From the NCBI GenBank assembly GCA_009779295.1, contig WREN01000063.1, forward strand, positions 1 through 9,737: 9,737 bases of DNA, written 5' to 3'. The translations under genes were made by a program, and so were the position numbers. This document shows, piece after piece, positions 6,880-9,737 of the stretch. Origin of the DNA: Oscillospiraceae bacterium (GTDB lineage: Bacteria; Bacillota; Clostridia; Oscillospirales; CAG-272). The notes under the pieces are model-generated. The model had not been told where the DNA came from and did no database searches. It saw only the letters and a list, made by a program, of their open reading frames with translations. The first letter of the stretch is position 1; each line of letters starts with the position of its first letter.

Positions 6880-8319
6880 TTATTCCTCCAATACTAAATC
6901 AACGAATTTATCCAATGCAGCTAAAGCGGCGGTTTCGTGCTTTTCGTAATACGAAACAAAATAATTGCTTTTCTCATTTAATACGAGATTAGTTATCAAG
7001 TTTGAAAAAGATATGTTGAAAAACTCCGCGATGTCGTAAACAAGTCCTTCATACAAAAGATCGATAGACTTCTCAGATTCGTTGTCGCGCGTATCGCGTA
7101 CCTTGAGGGCGATTTCATAGTATTCCGGAATAACCATACGGTAGCCTTCCGCAGACATTGCTTCAAAGATTATCCCCGTGCGCTCAAGCTTCGGGGCGGT
7201 CGCCGGTATCGCGAACTGAGGCGAAGCGCGGTGGGCGTTGTTCATGTATTTTTCCTGACTCTCGTCCCATTTCGGGAACGGAAGTATCCCGAAATCAACA
7301 TCGCTGTCACGCAATAATATCAATTGCCCCAGCCCGTCAAACATAAACAGCGTACGGTTTTCACCGAACGATTTAAACCAAGTCGGTCTGTCGGACCAGT
7401 TGCTTCTCGCAAAAACATATTCCCTGTCATAAATCCATTCATATAACTTAGCGACAATATCAATCGTGCGGTTAGAATAGAGGACCAAATACGGCAGGTC
7501 GTCCTCGTCTTTGCTTATGATCCGCGAACCCCAGGTAAACGTTATTTCATCGATAACTCCGCCGGCAATTATTATCCCGTACCTGTCTTCATCGACATTT
7601 ATTACACCGTCACCGTTGAGGTCTTGCGGCATATCCTTCATGTATCTCTCCATCGCCGACATCGTCCACGTACCGTTGCTTACGAGCGGATAGGGGGAAT
7701 CAAGCCCCATGTCCGTGAACAGGCCTTTGTTGAAAACAAGCGCCCTGATCGTGGCGTAATCAAGTATGGAAGCGTTGGAACTCATCCAGGTGACGCGTCC
7801 TCCGATACTGAGTTGATCCCTTATGTTCTGATTCCACCACGGTTTGTCCAAGTCTATCCACGGGATTTCCTGCCAATCGGCAGTGAAATTTTTGCCGTAA
7901 ATTTTTTGAGCTGAACGCGGGGTGACTTTCATTACGTCGAAAGCGTTTTCGCCCGCCGCGATGGCGTTATACGCCCTTGTCGTTCCCTGACCTTCCCCGG
8001 TTACAACTACATATGATATCTTCACTCCGAAACGTTCCTCGACGACGCGGTCGCGCATATAAAGCGCGTCGTTGACGCGTTCGCCCGTCATTTCCGTAAC
8101 GTAAACTTCCGGCGTATATGAGGGATGTAATTCTTCCATCAATATTTTAAATTCATAGTCATCGAAGTTAATATTCGGCAGGTTTTCACGGATTTCTTCG
8201 GTTTCTATGGCGGTAGTTGTGTCGGGCGTGCTTTTGGTTTCGTTAGATGATCCGTTATTGCCGCCGCAAGCTGAAAATAATATTAATATAACTATGAAAA
8301 TAATTAATATTTTCTTCAT
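6880..8319 (-). CDS. Extracellular solute-binding lipoprotein, first paralog of the minus-strand operon
   Basis: A 479-residue lipoprotein. I place the start at the ATG at 8319 rather than further upstream because the signal peptide begins there (MKKILIIF) and GGGTGA (8325-8330) lies 5 bases before it. The lipobox is F-S-A-Cys18, followed by the tether CGGNNGSSNETK. Shared family blocks are NLPNINFDDYEFKILMEE, WIDLDKPWWNQNIRDQLS, NGTWTMSAMERYM, an EF-hand-like loop at 233-244 (Asp233, Asn235, Asp237, Gly238, Asn241, Glu244) and DFGILPFPKWDESQEKY. The Shine-Dalgarno site overlaps the stop codon of the sialidase-like gene just upstream, so the two are probably translationally coupled. Likely role: capture of a sugar or related solute at the cell surface for ABC import, possibly the substrate or product of the propeller protein. 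No permease is present. Confidence 0.85.
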   Translation of the reverse strand: MKKILIIFIVILILFSACGGNNGSSNETKSTPDTTTAIETEEIRENLPNINFDDYEFKILMEELHPSYTPEVYVTEMTGERVNDALYMRDRVVEERFGVKISYVVVTGEGQGTTRAYNAIAAGENAFDVMKVTPRSAQKIYGKNFTADWQEIPWIDLDKPWWNQNIRDQLSIGGRVTWMSSNASILDYATIRALVFNKGLFTDMGLDSPYPLVSNGTWTMSAMERYMKDMPQDLNGDGVINVDEDRYGIIIAGGVIDEITFTWGSRIISKDEDDLPYLVLYSNRTIDIVAKLYEWIYDREYVFARSNWSDRPTWFKSFGENRTLFMFDGLGQLILLRDSDVDFGILPFPKWDESQEKYMNNAHRASPQFAIPATAPKLERTGIIFEAMSAEGYRMVIPEYYEIALKVRDTRDNESEKSIDLLYEGLVYDIAEFFNISFSNLITNLVLNEKSNYFVSYYEKHETAALAALDKFVDLVLEE

Positions 8320-8324
8320 ATAAT

Positions 8325-9401
8325 TCACCCGATAATATCGTGTTCGGTATATTTGATAAGCTGACAGCTTATATCTCCCCAATTCTGATGTGCCGGCTCC
8401 GAACCGCTGGCGTAGTAAAGCGCGGTGTTGATCGATCCGTCATCGAGCTGTACCGTAGAAGGATAGCCGAGGTCGCCGTTTTGGATTCCGTCGCCCGCGA
8501 GCAGAATTTCGTGGTCATGATCCCATGTTACGCCGTCGTCATAGCTCACGAGCGCGCCGCAACCCATAGGGCGTATGCGACGTCCGTATGTCATTAAAAT
8601 TTTCCCGCTCGCGAGTTCAATTATATCCGCCGGATGTTCGCCCGGACGCGTAACGCGTTCCGGCTCGCTCCATGTTCTGCCTTTGTCGGTGCTGCGCGCA
8701 ACGTATAACGCGCTGTCAAGATGTCTCGCGGCGGCTATCATCGTGCCGTTTTTCGTGAATACATACGACGTTTCGTTAAAATTCATCGGGAACCCGGATT
8801 CGTCGCCCCAAGTTTCGCCGCCGTCGTAACTGCGCATTAAAAATGTGACGTTATCATTGTTTTTCTTAACTCCGTAAACGCACATATACATAACGCCGTC
8901 AGCGTCGGAAATGATTCTCCCATACGGACAATACAACGCCATATCGTCCACGTTAAGTTTAAGCGGTATTTCTCCGCTCCATGTCGCGCCGCCGTCGCGG
9001 CTGATTTGATAGAAATTGTCGATATTTACGCTGTCCATTTCGCGCCAAACGGTATGCCCCTGCTTCAAATGTTCTTCTTTGTAGCTTTTCAGAGCTTTCC
9101 AATAAGCGGCGATGATATGCCCTTTGCCGTTCACGCCGAACGCGGGGTTTCTGGCATCCTGCCAGCGCGGCGCGATCTCTTTGGGGTCGCTCCACGATAC
9201 GCCGCCGTTGTCCGAAAACGAAACGGCAACCGTCGCGGAAGTCCCGATGTGCGTTCCGCCCGTGCGGTAAATCACCGCGAGGCTGTTCGGACCTGTCTTC
9301 GCCATAACGGGAAAATAGCCCTCCATAGCGCACATCAAATAACGGCGCAGTTTGCCGACCCTGCCGACAATAAAATCTGATTCGCTTGCATAAAAATTCA
9401 T
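8325..9401 (-). CDS. BNR/Asp-box repeat protein, sialidase-like beta-propeller
   Basis: A 358-residue protein made of Asp-box repeats (S-x-D-x-G-x-T-W), the mark of sialidase-type beta-propellers. The boxes are SDNGGVSW at 63-70 (Asn replaces Asp), SRDGGATW at 134-141, SYDGGETW at 191-198, STDKGRTW at 237-244 and SYDDGVTW at 286-293. The length fits one six-bladed propeller with no extra domains. No signal peptide or anchor is visible, so it may be cytoplasmic. The usual FRIP motif near the start, which supplies the first arginine of the GH33 sialidase triad, is not recognisable: the corresponding stretch appears to be EGYFPVMAK (27-35). It may therefore act on another glycan or only bind. 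An in-frame GTG at 9413 lies inside the AGGAG site (9413-9417), so the ATG at 9401, 11 bases from that site, is the better start. It is the first gene of a three-gene operon with two solute-binding lipoproteins. Confidence 0.8.
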   Translation of the reverse strand: MNFYASESDFIVGRVGKLRRYLMCAMEGYFPVMAKTGPNSLAVIYRTGGTHIGTSATVAVSFSDNGGVSWSDPKEIAPRWQDARNPAFGVNGKGHIIAAYWKALKSYKEEHLKQGHTVWREMDSVNIDNFYQISRDGGATWSGEIPLKLNVDDMALYCPYGRIISDADGVMYMCVYGVKKNNDNVTFLMRSYDGGETWGDESGFPMNFNETSYVFTKNGTMIAAARHLDSALYVARSTDKGRTWSEPERVTRPGEHPADIIELASGKILMTYGRRIRPMGCGALVSYDDGVTWDHDHEILLAGDGIQNGDLGYPSTVQLDDGSINTALYYASGSEPAHQNWGDISCQLIKYTEHDIIG

Positions 9402-9412
9402 TTCAATTTTCA

Positions 9413-9417
9413 CTCCT
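9413..9417 (-). promoter_or_regulatory. Ribosome binding site deciding the start of the propeller gene
   Basis: AGGAG on the minus strand. It overlaps an in-frame GTG (9411-9413), which therefore cannot be efficiently started from it, and lies 11 bases before the ATG at 9401. This makes the protein 358 rather than 362 residues. Confidence 0.7.
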
Positions 9418-9442
9418 GTTTTATTAATTATTGTTATTATTT

Positions 9443-9471
9443 TTTATAGCATCATATATATATCCTGTAAC
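9443..9471 (-). promoter_or_regulatory. Probable promoter of the propeller/lipoprotein operon
   Basis: On the minus strand a -35-like GTTACA (9466-9471, four of six) is followed after 17 bases by TATAAA (9443-9448, five of six). The -10 is preceded by TG plus one base, giving the extended form TGCTATAAA. Transcription would begin near 9436, about 35 bases before the ATG at 9401. It sits in the 85-base gap after the 9487 gene. I see no terminator in that gap, so readthrough from the upstream gene may add to expression. Confidence 0.6.
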
Positions 9472-9486
9472 GATTGTCCTAAATTT

Positions 9487-9737
9487 TTACGCACGCGTCG
9501 CGGTTACCGTTCTGGCAAGGATTGTTTTCACAGGAATTCCGTCAGCGTTCGGATATTGGAAATCGGAATAGACAAACAACGCCGTATCTTCCGAAAGCGC
9601 GACCCAGTCGCAGTATCCGCAGGTATCGCCCGTAAAATCGGCGCCGGGTTTCACAACTTCGACGCGGTCGTCCCAAGTCAGACCCGAAACATCCGCAGTC
9701 GCCCGGATAAACACGCCCAACCTGCCGTAACACAACA
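9487..9737 (-). CDS. 3' fragment of a BNR/sialidase-like protein (runs off the window)
   Basis: Only the last 82 or so codons are present; the gene continues past the right edge and no genuine start is visible. The fragment reads like the final blades of an Asp-box propeller: GVFIRATADVSGLTW contains a degenerate Asp box that keeps G-x-T-W, and the C-terminal stretch VALSEDTALFVYSDFQ followed by VKTILARTV resembles the closing strands of BNR proteins. It ends 85 bases before the complete sialidase-like gene on the same strand, so the two are probably tandem paralogs or partner enzymes. The assignment rests on a short fragment and is tentative. Confidence 0.55.
   Translation of the reverse strand, partial: LCYGRLGVFIRATADVSGLTWDDRVEVVKPGADFTGDTCGYCDWVALSEDTALFVYSDFQYPNADGIPVKTILARTVTATRA

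Noticed and set aside
8320..8382. N-terminal extension of the 6880-8319 lipoprotein back to 8382
   Set aside because: The extension puts 21 non-hydrophobic residues before the signal peptide and overlaps the end of the upstream gene. The ATG at 8319 has a proper ribosome site and begins a standard lipoprotein signal.
9402..9413. GTG start at 9413 for the propeller gene
   Set aside because: The GTG overlaps the AGGAG ribosome site itself; the ATG at 9401 is correctly placed downstream of it.

Overview
The window looks like part of a chromosome from an anaerobic Firmicute, most likely a clostridial (Oscillospirales-like) gut or rumen bacterium. The reasons are strong GGAGG-type ribosome binding sites, consensus sigma-A promoters, lipoprotein solute-binding proteins of the kind expanded in Clostridia, a FIST-domain hybrid kinase, and intergenic repeat elements of a familiar clostridial style. 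This placement is inference; there is no rRNA or housekeeping gene to anchor it.

Layout: (1) Bases 1-340 hold no convincing gene. They contain a degenerate REP-like palindromic repeat, an intrinsic terminator for something upstream, and a near-perfect promoter. (2) 341-3760 (+) encodes a soluble 1139-residue hybrid histidine kinase with the order FIST_N, FIST_C, GAF-like, PAS, HisKA, HATPase, receiver. (3) 3809-5302 (+) encodes a solute-binding lipoprotein, 48 bases after the kinase and with its own possible extended -10 promoter. (4) 5303-5433 is a convergent junction packed with hairpins. (5) On the minus strand, read right to left, there are: the 3' end of one BNR/sialidase-like gene (9487-9737, cut by the window edge), a promoter, a complete BNR/sialidase-like propeller gene (8325-9401), and two more solute-binding lipoproteins (6880-8319 and 5434-6870). 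The last three sit 5 and 9 bases apart and form a tight operon.

How the genes may work together (inference): three distantly paralogous surface lipoproteins would capture a solute, probably a carbohydrate. The propeller protein has no visible export signal, so it may act on the imported product in the cytoplasm. The FIST kinase may sense a cytoplasmic small molecule and control the locus. Missing from the window are ABC permease and ATPase genes, an HPt protein and a DNA-binding response regulator, so both the transporter and the signalling output must be completed elsewhere. I see no CRISPR array, tRNA, rRNA, transposase or phage gene. The most interesting points are the FIST-GAF-PAS hybrid kinase beside permease-less solute-binding paralogs, the Asp-box protein that lacks the sialidase FRIP arginine, and the identical lipoprotein tether in two otherwise diverged paralogs.
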